The notes under the pieces are model-generated. The model worked only from the letters and a program-made list of their open reading frames with translations. It ran no database searches and was not told the DNA's origin. Below are positions 8,488 to 16,067 of a stretch of DNA of 64,000 bases, piece after piece. A program made the position numbers and the translations under genes. The stretch's first letter is position 1; each line of letters opens with the position of its first letter. The stretch covers positions 248,001 through 312,000 of the forward strand of contig JAUHXH010000001.1 of the NCBI GenBank assembly GCA_030427085.1, read 5' to 3'. This stretch comes from Gammaproteobacteria bacterium. GTDB taxonomy: Bacteria; Pseudomonadota; Gammaproteobacteria; Pseudomonadales; Halieaceae.

Positions 8488-9870
8488 TCAGGAACCGGTG
8501 AGCTCGAAACAGGGGCGGTAAGTACTGGCGTCCAGCTTCATGCGACCCTGGGCGACAAAGCCGTCCAGTAATCGACCGAGGCTGGCGACGAGATCCGCGT
8601 CACCACTCAGTGGATAGGGGCCGTGTTCGTTGATGGCGCGAATACCGAAGTCTTTGACGTTGCCCGCCACGATGCCCGAGAACGCCCGGCGCAGGTCTGC
8701 CAGTAACAGGTGGGGTGGTCGATCGCGGCGCAGTTCCAGCTCGCCCATGCTCTCGTGAGTGGGTATGAACGGATGCTGCAGGTCTTCCGGAATCGTCATG
8801 CCCCAGTTGAAGCTGAAGGACTCCTGACTGGCCTTGCGCTGGCTGCGTACCCGTTTGATGCGCTTGCGCAGTTTGCGCGCGAGCCGTGCCGGGTCGCCGA
8901 TACAAATTTCGTAGTACTGTCGCACCTCGCCGCCAAATACCGCGACCAGAAATTCATCCATGCGGCGGAAATATTCTGCCTGGCTGTGGGGTGCCGCCAG
9001 GATGGTGGGGAGTTCCATCTGCGCGTTGTCCGGGTGCATTTTGATGCCGAGGAGGTACATAATCTCTTCTGCAGTACCAGCGCCACCGGGGAACACCACG
9101 ATGCCGTGGGCCAGGCGTACAAAGGCTTCCAGTCGCTTTTCGATGTCGGGCAGGATAACCAGTTCATTGACAATGGGGTTGGGGGATTCCGAGGCAATGA
9201 TGTCCGGCTCGGTCAATCCCACGAAACGTCCATCGCGGCGAAACTGTTTGGCGTGGCCGATGGCGGCTCCTTTCATCGGGCCTTTCATGGCGCCGGGGCC
9301 GCAACCGGTGGCGATGTCGAAACCGCGCAATCCCAACTGATAGCCAACTTCCTTGGTGTAGTCGTATTCGTCCCGGGGGATGGAGTGACCGCCCCAGCAG
9401 ACGATGAGCTGTGGTGTCACATTACTGCGCACCACGCCGGCGTTGCGCAGGATCCGGAAAACCGCATCGGTAATCCCAGCGCCGTGGTCGAGGTCGAAGC
9501 GCTGCTCGTCCACCATCTTGTAGTGGATGTACACCACGTCCCGGAGCGCGGCGAACAGGTGGTAGCGAATGCCTTCGATCATATTGCCGTCGACGAAGGC
9601 GTGTGCGGGGGCGTTGTACATATCCAGTTTGAGGCCCCGCGGCTCGGGGGTAACCTGGATTTTAAAGTCGCTGTAGCGGGCCAGGATTTCGCTGGCGTCG
9701 TCACTGTCCTCGCCGGTGTTCAGCACCGCCAGCGCGCACTGCCGAAACAGCTTGTGAACGTGTGCATCGGAGCCGGCCAGTACGGCCATTTCCCGCTGTG
9801 ACAGTAAATCGAGGCTACCCCCTGGCCGGATCGAGGCGAAGGGAACTTTCAAACGTTGCTCGGCGTTCAT
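8488..9870 (-). CDS. ppnN: Nucleotide 5'-monophosphate nucleosidase PpnN (LOG family)
   Basis: This 460-residue protein matches the length and layout of PpnN (YgdH), which hydrolyses purine and pyrimidine nucleoside monophosphates to base and ribose 5-phosphate and is tuned by (p)ppGpp in E. coli. The central Rossmann-like LOG domain has CWGGHSIPRDEYDY (about 158-171), ATGCGPGAMKGPMKGA (about 187-202) and the signature PGGAGTAEE at 261-269. N- and C-terminal extensions typical of PpnN flank it. It is a cytosolic nucleotide-salvage enzyme. A short secreted-protein gene precedes it with a gap of 93 nt. Confidence 0.93.
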   Translation of the reverse strand: MNAEQRLKVPFASIRPGGSLDLLSQREMAVLAGSDAHVHKLFRQCALAVLNTGEDSDDASEILARYSDFKIQVTPEPRGLKLDMYNAPAHAFVDGNMIEGIRYHLFAALRDVVYIHYKMVDEQRFDLDHGAGITDAVFRILRNAGVVRSNVTPQLIVCWGGHSIPRDEYDYTKEVGYQLGLRGFDIATGCGPGAMKGPMKGAAIGHAKQFRRDGRFVGLTEPDIIASESPNPIVNELVILPDIEKRLEAFVRLAHGIVVFPGGAGTAEEIMYLLGIKMHPDNAQMELPTILAAPHSQAEYFRRMDEFLVAVFGGEVRQYYEICIGDPARLARKLRKRIKRVRSQRKASQESFSFNWGMTIPEDLQHPFIPTHESMGELELRRDRPPHLLLADLRRAFSGIVAGNVKDFGIRAINEHGPYPLSGDADLVASLGRLLDGFVAQGRMKLDASTYRPCFELTGS

Positions 9871-9963
9871 GGGGAGTCCTGTAGCGGCCAGGCCGCGAAA
9901 CCGCGCTGGGGCAAAAGGCGAGGTGTAGGGCCGGACTGTCCGGCCCGAAGAGCAAAGTGCCGT

Positions 9964-10293
9964 TTAGCTATGGTGATCGGCGCAGTCGGCCTGTGCCAAC
10001 TGGCGCAGTGATTCCAGATCACCACTGGCCAGCAAATCGGCAAAGGCCTGTTTGCCCTGCTGGTACTGCTCGGTGGAGGCGTCGTGAATACCATTGCGGG
10101 TCAGGCCGTTCCAGCCCAGCCACAGGTTAGTCCGCGACAGATCCTCGATAGGAAATTCCGCCAGCCCCGCCACGATGACGCCACGGCAGTAATCCGGGCG
10201 GTCTTCGCCGCTGTCTTCCCAGGGCCAGGCGGCATGGGTAGTGGCACTGAAGGCAGTCAGGGTGAGGGTGCAGGCAGCGATGAATGGTTTCAT
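9964..10293 (-). CDS. Small secreted protein of unknown function
   Basis: This 109-residue protein begins at ATG 10291-10293. It has a clear signal peptide (MKPFIAACTLTLTAFSATTHA, cleavage probably after residue 21). The mature part is acidic and contains two cysteines (about 36 and 103) that could form a disulfide. It has the block RTNLWLGWNGLTRNG near 55-69. I do not recognise a family. It lies between the LysR gene and ppnN, 70 nt after the LysR stop, on the same strand. Confidence 0.6.
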   Translation of the reverse strand: MKPFIAACTLTLTAFSATTHAAWPWEDSGEDRPDYCRGVIVAGLAEFPIEDLSRTNLWLGWNGLTRNGIHDASTEQYQQGKQAFADLLASGDLESLRQLAQADCADHHS

Positions 10294-10363
10294 GTCGACA
10301 GAAGCCTTGTCTGGAGGGAGAAGGCAAAACGGTAAACCCTCAACGGGTGGCTGACAAGTCTTA

Positions 10364-11266
10364 TCAAGAAGCTTCGCGACTGTTCGCATCCATCTTGCGA
10401 CAGATGCGCATCCAGGCGTCCACCGCCTCCCGCTCATAGCGCTCTCGGGGCAGGGCAAAGTAAAACTTCCTCCGCATGTTGCGCCGCGGCAGCGCCAGCG
10501 GGACCAGGTCGCCGTTGGCGAAATTTTTCTGTAATACGATGCGGGACAGGCAACCAATGCCGAGGCCGGACTCCACTGCGTTCTTGATCGCTTCGTTGTG
10601 CTTGAATTCCAGGTGGATATTGATGTCTGGCAGCAGGCCGGCCAGCGCCCGGTCGAAGGTGTGGCGGGCACCGGAATCCGGCTCCCGCAGGATCCACTGC
10701 GCTTCGCGAATATCGCGGCTGCTCAAGGTGCGTTTCTGGGCGAGGGGGTGGTGGGCGGCGCAGAACACCACCAACTCGTCTTCGCGCCAGGGAATCAGGT
10801 GCAGGTCGCGGTGCTGGGTCTCCATTTCGATCATGCCGATGTCCACCTCGAAGTTGAGCACCTTGGCGACCACGTCCGGGGTATTGGCGATATCCAGCTC
10901 GACATCGGCGTTGGGGTAGTCGGCGAGGTAGCCTGCCAGATAGCGCGTGGCAAGGTGGTTGCCAATGGTAAAGCTCGCGCCTATTTTGAGATGGCCTAGC
11001 CCCCGGTGGTCGAGCAACACTTCCTCAAAATGTTCACAGTGGGTCAGCAAGCTCTGGGCGGCACGCCTTGCAGTGTGGCCCACGGCATTCAGACTCAGCT
11101 TGTTGCGGGTACGGTCGAACAGGGCTACACCGTAGGTGTGTTCCAGATTGAGCAGGGCTTCGCTGGCAGCGGACTGGGACATGTGCAGGCTTTGGGCTGC
11201 GCGGGAAATGTTGCCGTGACGGGCCACGGCGAGGAATATTTGCAGCTGCCGCAAGGTGAATTTCAT
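10364..11266 (-). CDS. LysR-type transcriptional regulator divergent from the sulfate-activation operon
   Basis: This 300-residue regulator starts at ATG 11264-11266 with GGAG 7 nt upstream. The frame is open for about 100 codons further but without regulator features. Residues 3-62 form the winged helix-turn-helix (LRQLQIFLAVARHGNISRAA, MSQSAASEAL). A periplasmic-binding-protein-like effector domain follows from about residue 90. The N-terminal wording is closest to the YeiE/CbbR-like group and not to CysB. It is divergent from cysC with a 175-bp spacer that holds inverted repeats. LysR proteins usually control the divergent operon, so a role in sulfur-assimilation or sulfation control is likely but inferred. 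Confidence 0.9.
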   Translation of the reverse strand: MKFTLRQLQIFLAVARHGNISRAAQSLHMSQSAASEALLNLEHTYGVALFDRTRNKLSLNAVGHTARRAAQSLLTHCEHFEEVLLDHRGLGHLKIGASFTIGNHLATRYLAGYLADYPNADVELDIANTPDVVAKVLNFEVDIGMIEMETQHRDLHLIPWREDELVVFCAAHHPLAQKRTLSSRDIREAQWILREPDSGARHTFDRALAGLLPDINIHLEFKHNEAIKNAVESGLGIGCLSRIVLQKNFANGDLVPLALPRRNMRRKFYFALPRERYEREAVDAWMRICRKMDANSREAS

Positions 11267-11298
11267 TGGCGTCTCCGGGGCGAGTATCAGCCACCGGA

Positions 11299-11396
11299 AA
11301 AACCGATGGCGCGGTCCATAATATCCGGTTTTACATGGATTCATAAACGCCGTAACCTTGCGCCACAATTTGGCCCCCCGGGACTGCCTGGCAAAT
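11299..11396. promoter_or_regulatory. Divergent promoter region with candidate LysR operator dyads
   Basis: Two inverted repeats lie in the LysR-cysC spacer: AAAACCG at 11299-11305 with CGGTTTT at 11326-11332, and ATTTG at 11368-11372 with CAAAT at 11392-11396. TCCAT (11315-11319) and ATGGA (11335-11339) form another. LysR regulators typically bind such dyads between divergent genes. The dyads are visible; binding is inferred. Confidence 0.35.
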
Positions 11397-11441
11397 CCAC
11401 CGTAGGGCCACTGTATTTTCACATCGATCAAGGTAGCGAGC

Positions 11442-12059
11442 ATGGCTGAACAAAAAGCAACCAACGTGCACTGGCACGAGGGCGATATCACCCGCGAACA
11501 CCGCGGTAAAATTTTGGGACACAAGGGCGCCACCCTGTGGTTCACCGGACTGTCCGGCAGCGGTAAGAGCACCGTGGCCGTTGAGCTGGAAGGCGTGCTG
11601 CACGAGATGGGCGTGCTGTCCTACCGCCTCGATGGCGACAATGTGCGCATGGGCATCAACAAAAACCTGGGCTTCTCCGCCGAGGATCGCACCGAAAACA
11701 TCCGCCGTATCGGCGAGGTCGCCAAGTTGTTCGTGGACACCGGCGTGATTGCCCTGTCCAGCTTCATCAGCCCCTACCGCGAAGACCGCGACCAGGTGCG
11801 CAAGCTGCACGAAGATGCGGGCATGGCCTTCATCGAGGTGTTTGTGGATTGCTCCCTGGAAGCCGCCGAAGAGCGTGACCCCAAGGGCCTGTACAAGAAG
11901 GCGCGCGCCGGCGAGATCAAAAACTTCACAGGGATCGACGATCCTTACGAAGCGCCCGAAAATGCGGAAGTACATCTGCGCTCCGACCAGCAGAGCCTGG
12001 ACGAAGAAGTGCAACAAATTCTCAGTGTGCTGCGCGAGCGCGGCATTATCAATCAGTAA
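11442..12059 (+). CDS. cysC: Adenylylsulfate kinase
   Basis: This 205-residue protein is a stand-alone APS kinase. It phosphorylates adenosine 5'-phosphosulfate to PAPS with ATP. The P-loop GLSGSGKST is at 36-44, followed by the DGDNVR motif (64-69) and NLGFSAEDRTENIRR (75-89), which bind APS. The usual phosphoserine is Ser110 in SSFISPYR, and FTGIDDPYE (152-160) is the lid motif. ATG has an AAGG box 8 nt upstream. It is the first gene of cysC-sat-DHH, 12 nt before sat. Because PAPS is the sulfate donor for sulfotransferases as well as for reduction, it can support the sulfotransferase gene at 26-28 kb. Confidence 0.96.
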   Translation: MAEQKATNVHWHEGDITREHRGKILGHKGATLWFTGLSGSGKSTVAVELEGVLHEMGVLSYRLDGDNVRMGINKNLGFSAEDRTENIRRIGEVAKLFVDTGVIALSSFISPYREDRDQVRKLHEDAGMAFIEVFVDCSLEAAEERDPKGLYKKARAGEIKNFTGIDDPYEAPENAEVHLRSDQQSLDEEVQQILSVLRERGIINQ

Positions 12060-12071
12060 GCAGGAGTCACC

Positions 12072-13262
12072 ATGATCAAGCCCCACGGTTCCGACGAACT
12101 CAATCCGCTCTTTGTTTACGACGCCGAACAGCGCCACGCGCTGGTGGCCGAGGCAGAAAACCTGCCCTCCATTACCCTGAACTCAGCCGCGGCTGCCAAC
12201 GCCGTCATGCTGGGCGGCGGCTACTTCAACCCGCTCACTGGCTACATGAATCTGGCCGATTCGCTGTCGGTGGCGGAAAAAATGCATACTGTTGACGGCC
12301 TGTTCTTCCCGGTGCCGATCGTTAACTTCACCGAGGATAACAGTGTAGAGGCGGGCACCCGTATCGCGCTGCGCGACCCCAATGTAGAGGGCAATCCGGT
12401 CCTGGCCATTATGGATGTGGAGGCCGTTGAGACGGTCAGCGAAGACCAGATCCAGTTCATGGCGGAAAAGATTTTCCGCACCCTGGACGCCAGCCACCCG
12501 GGTGTTGCCACTTTCACTGGCCTGGGACGCACCCTGTTGTCCGGCCCGATTCAGGTGCTGAATTTCTCTTACTTCCAGACCGACTTCCCCGATACTTTCC
12601 GTACCGCCGTGGAAATCCGCAACGAAATTGCCGAGCACGGCTGGGAAAAAGTGGTGGCCTTCCAGACCCGCAACCCCATGCACCGCGCCCACGAGGAGCT
12701 GTGCCGGATGGCCATGGATCAGCTGGGCGCCGACGGCGTGCTGATTCACATGCTGCTGGGCAAGCTGAAGCCGGGCGACATCCCCGCTGACGTGCGTGAT
12801 GCGTCCATCCGCAAAATGGTTGAACTGTACTTCCCGCCCAACACTGTGATGGTCACCGGCTACGGCTTCGACATGCTCTATGCCGGCCCCCGCGAAGCGG
12901 TTCTGCATGCGGTGTTCCGCCAGAACTGTGGCTGTACCCACCTGATCGTGGGTCGCGATCACGCCGGGGTAGGGGACTACTACGGTGGCTTCGACGCCCA
13001 GACTATCTTCGACGAGGAAGTGCCGGACGACGCCCTGGAGCTGGAAATCTTCAAGGCCGACCACACTGCCTACAGCACCAAGCTGGACAAAGTGATCATG
13101 ATGAAGGACGCCCCGGAAGGTCACACGATGGACGACTTCGTGCTGCTGTCCGGTACTAAAGTGCGTGAGATGCTGGGCCAGGGCATTGCGCCGCCGCCTG
13201 AGTTCTCCCGCCCTGAGGTGGCTAAAATCCTGTCGGATTACTATCAGGCGCTGGATCAGTAA
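12072..13262 (+). CDS. sat: Sulfate adenylyltransferase (single-chain ATP sulfurylase)
   Basis: This 396-residue enzyme is the homo-oligomeric ATP sulfurylase type, unlike the CysDN heterodimer of enteric bacteria. It makes adenylylsulfate and pyrophosphate from sulfate and ATP. The active-site blocks are present: QTRNPMHRAH at 198-207 and GRDHAGVG at 294-301, with a PUA-like N-terminal domain in the first 150 residues or so. A GGAGT box lies upstream of the ATG. It follows cysC by 12 nt, and its TAA shares one base with the next ATG, so the three genes are tightly coupled. Confidence 0.96.
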   Translation: MIKPHGSDELNPLFVYDAEQRHALVAEAENLPSITLNSAAAANAVMLGGGYFNPLTGYMNLADSLSVAEKMHTVDGLFFPVPIVNFTEDNSVEAGTRIALRDPNVEGNPVLAIMDVEAVETVSEDQIQFMAEKIFRTLDASHPGVATFTGLGRTLLSGPIQVLNFSYFQTDFPDTFRTAVEIRNEIAEHGWEKVVAFQTRNPMHRAHEELCRMAMDQLGADGVLIHMLLGKLKPGDIPADVRDASIRKMVELYFPPNTVMVTGYGFDMLYAGPREAVLHAVFRQNCGCTHLIVGRDHAGVGDYYGGFDAQTIFDEEVPDDALELEIFKADHTAYSTKLDKVIMMKDAPEGHTMDDFVLLSGTKVREMLGQGIAPPPEFSRPEVAKILSDYYQALDQ

Positions 13263-14218
13263 TGGATTACGATCTATTCAATGGCGATGCCGACGGCATC
13301 ATCGCCCTGTTGCAGTTGCGGCTGGCGGAGCCCCGCGAGGCGGAACTGATCAGTGGTGTGAAGCGCGATATCAAGCTGATGTCGCGCGTTCAGGCTACGG
13401 CCGGTGATCGACTGACGGTGCTCGACATCTCCATGGACAAGAACCAGGCCGCGTTGCAGCAGGCGCTCGCGGCCGGTGCTGAGGTGTTCTACTGTGACCA
13501 TCACTTTGCTGGCGATATTCCCGAGCACCCGCAACTGACAGCGCTGATCAATGAGGCGCCTGAGGTCTGCACGGCGGCACTGATCAACGGTCATTTGAAG
13601 GGGCAGTATCTGGCCTGGGCGGTGACGGGGGCCTTTGGCGACAACCTCGCTGCCACCGCGCGTACGCTGGCTAAAGATCTCGATGCCAGTGCCGAGCAGG
13701 TTGATCAGTTGCAGCAACTGGGCACTTACATCAACTACAACGGCTACGGGCCCGCGCTGGAAGATCTCCACTTCGACCCCTGTGAGCTCTACCGCCGACT
13801 CTACGCGGCGCGCGATCCCTTTGAATTCATCGCCAGTTCGGCGGATTTCCAGACGCTGGAGAGCGGCTATCGCGAGGATATGGCGAATGCCGACGGCCTG
13901 GCGGCGATTGAAGCGGATGCGCAAACCGCGGTCTTTGTCTTGCCGGATGCCCCCTGGGCTCGCCGGGTGAGTGGTGTGTTCAGCAATGACCTCGCGGTGG
14001 ACAACCCGGCGCGTGCGCACGCGGTGCTGACGCTGAAGGACAACGGCAATTATGTGGTCAGCGTGCGCGCACCGATGGAAAATCGGCAGGGTGCGGCTGA
14101 CTTGTGTATGCAGTTCCCCACGGGTGGTGGTCGGGCTGCGGCTGCAGGGATTAATGACTTGCCGGCCGATTCTCTGGACGCGTTCGTCGCTGCCTTCAAG
14201 GTCGCCTACGGGGCCTGA
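13262..14218 (+). CDS. DHH-family phosphoesterase, possible PAP phosphatase
   Basis: This 318-residue protein has the DHH phosphoesterase layout. Metal-binding motifs are NGDADG (Asp9, Asp11), VLDISMD (Asp55) and the name-giving CDHH (Asp79-His80-His81). The C-terminal substrate loop GGGRAAAAGIN starts at 288. DHH proteins of the NrnA type cleave short RNA and remove the 3'-phosphate from PAP. The overlap TAATG with sat and the PAPS-producing operon suggest that this one recycles PAP released by sulfotransferases, a role normally given to CysQ. That is inference, because DHH proteins also act on oligonucleotides and cyclic dinucleotides. It ends in a hairpin terminator. Confidence 0.8.
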   Translation: MDYDLFNGDADGIIALLQLRLAEPREAELISGVKRDIKLMSRVQATAGDRLTVLDISMDKNQAALQQALAAGAEVFYCDHHFAGDIPEHPQLTALINEAPEVCTAALINGHLKGQYLAWAVTGAFGDNLAATARTLAKDLDASAEQVDQLQQLGTYINYNGYGPALEDLHFDPCELYRRLYAARDPFEFIASSADFQTLESGYREDMANADGLAAIEADAQTAVFVLPDAPWARRVSGVFSNDLAVDNPARAHAVLTLKDNGNYVVSVRAPMENRQGAADLCMQFPTGGGRAAAAGINDLPADSLDAFVAAFKVAYGA

Positions 14219-14225
14219 ACCCCTC

Positions 14226-14256
14226 ACGAGGCGGCGTGTGTCCGCCTCGTACTTTC
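14226..14256 (+). terminator. Terminator hairpin after the cysC-sat-DHH operon
   Basis: A 9-bp perfect stem, ACGAGGCGG at 14226-14234 with CCGCCTCGT at 14242-14250, has a 7-nt loop. It is followed by ACTTTCCCTC, only mildly U-rich. It begins 8 nt after the DHH stop. Confidence 0.6.
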
Positions 14257-14306
14257 CCTCAAAGAATATCTTTCGCTAAATTTTAAAGAAATTTGGAATA
14301 ACTCTG

Positions 14307-14422
14307 CTTGCCTGCCCGTCAATCAGGTAAGAGTGGAGTGAAACCGCTTTGGAACGGGCGCTGTCCAGCCATAGGGACGCAGAATCTTCGATACAGAAGT
14401 TGCGTGGCTGGCAGAGCCCGTT
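14307..14422. ncRNA. Candidate structured RNA (two adjacent stem-loops)
   Basis: Stem 1 pairs CTTGCCTG (14307-14314) with CAGGTAAG (14324-14331), with one G-U pair. Stem 2 is a long broken hairpin. AACGGGC (14353-14359) pairs with GCCCGTT (14416-14422), CCAGCC (14365-14370) with GGCTGG (14406-14411) and ACGCA (14377-14381) with TGCGT (14401-14405). A small CTTC/GAAG stem caps it. Nested pairing in a gene-free segment suggests an RNA element. I do not recognise it as 6S, SRP, tmRNA or RNase P RNA. The strand is not known. Confidence 0.35.
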
Positions 14423-14475
14423 TGTCTTTGTATTCATCCTCCGCCTCGCCTCGCCCCGTTCTGTTGTGCCTCGCC

Positions 14476-14594
14476 GGCCGCCGTTGTTATATCCCCTGTG
14501 AGGGAACCGCCAAAAAGCGTCGTCCATGACAGGCTGCGCTGGCGCCGTCCCTGGCGCCAGAGCTTCCCTCACAGGGGATATAACAACGGCGGCC
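14476..14594. repeat. 119-bp element with 31-bp perfect terminal inverted repeats
   Basis: The left arm (14476-14506) and right arm (14564-14594) are exact reverse complements over 31 bp. The 57-bp interior holds another inverted repeat, CTGGCGCC (14539-14546) with GGCGCCAG (14553-14560). The arms carry a TTATATCCCC core. No target duplication is seen at the ends. It could be a MITE-like or REPIN-like element, a cruciform, or the hairpin of an RNA. No second copy was noticed in this window. Confidence 0.6.
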
Positions 14595-14625
14595 TACCAT
14601 CGTGCAATTTGACTAGTCTGCGCGC

Positions 14626-14660
14626 AAAAAAAAAGCCCCGGAAGGCTCGCCGTCCGGGGC
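14626..14660 (-). terminator. Rho-independent terminator of the sigma/anti-sigma operon
   Basis: Read on the minus strand, GCCCCGGA (14653-14660) pairs with TCCGGGGC (14635-14642) around a 10-nt loop. A run of nine T follows at 14634-14626. It lies 38 nt after the anti-sigma stop and is the clearest terminator in the window. Confidence 0.85.
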
Positions 14661-14697
14661 ATGAAGAACACTACAGGGTAGATGGGGTGGGGTTGGT

Positions 14698-15396
14698 TTA
14701 CTGCCAGCCCCGGGAAATCAGGTCTTGCTCGGTGGTGGCATCCAGGGGGATGTCCGCCGCGTTTTCGGTGATGAAGCGTTCAACCGCATCGTGGCTGCCT
14801 GCGGAGCTGGCCGGGCGGTATTGCGCGGCGGAGCCCAGGGCATCGGCGGCGCCGGAGGCGGTGATGACCCAGCCTTCGGCATCGCGGCAGGCTACGCCGC
14901 GGGTGTGGTCACTACCGTCGCGCAGCAGGTATTCCCGGCACCAGTTGCCTTCGTTGCTGCGGAAGCTCAGCAGGGCGCGGGCTTCGCGGCCATCTGCCAG
15001 GGCATCCCAGCCTTCGGCGCGGGAGGGGGTGGCCTCGAGGTAGGCTGACATCAGTGATTGCGGCTGTGTTGCCGGGCCCTGGGTGCCGGAAACCATGACC
15101 AGGCCGACGGCCGCGGCCACGGAGGCCGCCGCGGCGAAGTACCAGCGGCGCTGGGGCTTCATTTCGACTACATTGCCTGCGGCCGGGGCCAGCAGGGCGG
15201 CGAGGTCGCGTTGGCGCTGGTCTTCTTTGGGCAGCGGGTAGGCGTCTTGCAGCGCCTGGTTGACTGCTTTCAAGGTCTGCAGTTCGGCGTTCAGCTCGGG
15301 TTCGGCCAGCAGGCGCTGTTTCAGCTGCAGGGCTGCGCTGGAGTCGAGTTCCCCGTCCAGATATTGCGACAGCAAATTTTGGTCATTTTCTGTCAT
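14698..15396 (-). CDS. Membrane-anchored anti-sigma factor
   Basis: This protein of about 232 residues lies directly after an ECF sigma gene, with a 24-nt gap to the chosen start. Residues 1-60 form an acidic helical sigma-binding domain (NLLSQYLDGELDSS), like the RseA-type N-terminus. A single membrane segment follows at about 84-102, then a periplasmic domain of about 130 residues with two cysteines. The ATG at 15394-15396 has GGAG 6 nt upstream and is preferred to the in-frame ATG 12 nt earlier. It would hold the sigma factor at the membrane until a signal releases it. The periplasmic domain is not a family I recognise. Confidence 0.8.
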   Translation of the reverse strand: MTENDQNLLSQYLDGELDSSAALQLKQRLLAEPELNAELQTLKAVNQALQDAYPLPKEDQRQRDLAALLAPAAGNVVEMKPQRRWYFAAAASVAAAVGLVMVSGTQGPATQPQSLMSAYLEATPSRAEGWDALADGREARALLSFRSNEGNWCREYLLRDGSDHTRGVACRDAEGWVITASGAADALGSAAQYRPASSAGSHDAVERFITENAADIPLDATTEQDLISRGWQ

Positions 15397-15420
15397 TTTC
15401 GACTCCATTTTCCCGATGTT

Positions 15421-15924
15421 TCACTCTTTTCGCCAGGTTTCGTAGGTCCTGGCGAGTTGTTTGCGAGCCCGAGAGATGCGGCTCATGATGGTCCCCACGG
15501 GGACTTCCAGTATGTCGGCAGCTTCGGCGTAGCTCTTGCCTTCAACGGCGACCAGCGTGAGCGCAAGTCGTTGATCTTCGGGCAGTTTGTCTAATGCCTG
15601 GGCCACCGCGGACACCTGCTTTTGCTCGCTCACTTCCGCTTCGGCGGAGGGGGCATCTTCGGTGTCCTCCCGCAGTATCTCGGGGTTGCGGGTTCTGACT
15701 TCCCTTGCGCGCAACTCGTCGATCCACAGATTTTTACAGACGCGATAGGCCCACCTGATGGGGTCGGCGTCCGGCGGCATCCCCTTATCGAGCAGCCGTT
15801 CTACCGTGTCCTGCAACAGATCATCTGCATCCGCCTGGCGATTGGTGAGCGATAAGCAGAAGCGTCTGAGGCTTCCTAAATCGTTCAGCAGTGTACTGCG
15901 CTGTGAATCGCTCAGCGGTGGCAT
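15421..15924 (-). CDS. ECF-type RNA polymerase sigma factor
   Basis: This 167-residue sigma-70 family protein has only regions 2 and 4, the layout of extracytoplasmic-function factors. Region 2 (about 10-75) contains ADDLLQDTVERLL and IRWAYRVCKNLWIDELR. Region 4 (about 108-160) contains LPEDQRLALTLVAVEGKSYAEAADIL and the helix-turn-helix GTIMSRISRARKQL. ATG at 15922-15924 has AGGGA upstream. It is followed by an anti-sigma gene and is divergent from the acidic-repeat subtilase gene, whose upstream region has an ECF-like promoter. The pair likely controls that gene and itself. Confidence 0.93.
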   Translation of the reverse strand: MPPLSDSQRSTLLNDLGSLRRFCLSLTNRQADADDLLQDTVERLLDKGMPPDADPIRWAYRVCKNLWIDELRAREVRTRNPEILREDTEDAPSAEAEVSEQKQVSAVAQALDKLPEDQRLALTLVAVEGKSYAEAADILEVPVGTIMSRISRARKQLARTYETWRKE

Positions 15925-15999
15925 GAATGTCCCTGTTATTGTGATGACGGGTGGGGGCGGGATTTTATTCCAAAGTGGGGTGAAATAAATCTGAATTTA

Positions 16000-16024
16000 G
16001 GAATTAAACTTTCCCCGATTCGTC
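16000..16024 (+). promoter_or_regulatory. Candidate ECF-sigma promoter for the subtilase gene
   Basis: GGAATT at 16000-16005 and CGTC at 16021-16024 are 15 nt apart, close to the GGAAC...CGTC pattern of ECF promoters. The -10 part lies 43 nt before the subtilase ATG. This is a pattern match only. Confidence 0.35.
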
Positions 16025-16067
16025 AGTAGAATAGAGAACGTTGAATTTTGGGGGAAGCCCACCTCGT

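Larger units (their letters stand above)
14259..14625. other. Gene-free region between two terminators, rich in stem-loops
   Basis: No credible gene lies here. A plus-strand terminator ends at about 14256 and a minus-strand terminator starts at 14660, so the segment is isolated from both neighbours' transcripts. It holds an AT-rich start (14262-14300), two adjacent stem-loops (14307-14422) and a 119-bp inverted-repeat element (14476-14594). Those are listed separately. Confidence 0.6.

Noticed and set aside
8710-9801. 363-codon plus-strand open frame
   Set aside because: It is antisense to ppnN, which has clear motifs and a normal length. No homology signs were seen in the antisense product.
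12183-13124. 313-codon minus-strand open frame
   Set aside because: It is antisense to sat, which has an unambiguous active site.
16041-16067. Earlier TTG start for the subtilase
   Set aside because: The ATG at 16068 has the better-placed GGGGGAAG box and begins a clean signal peptide.
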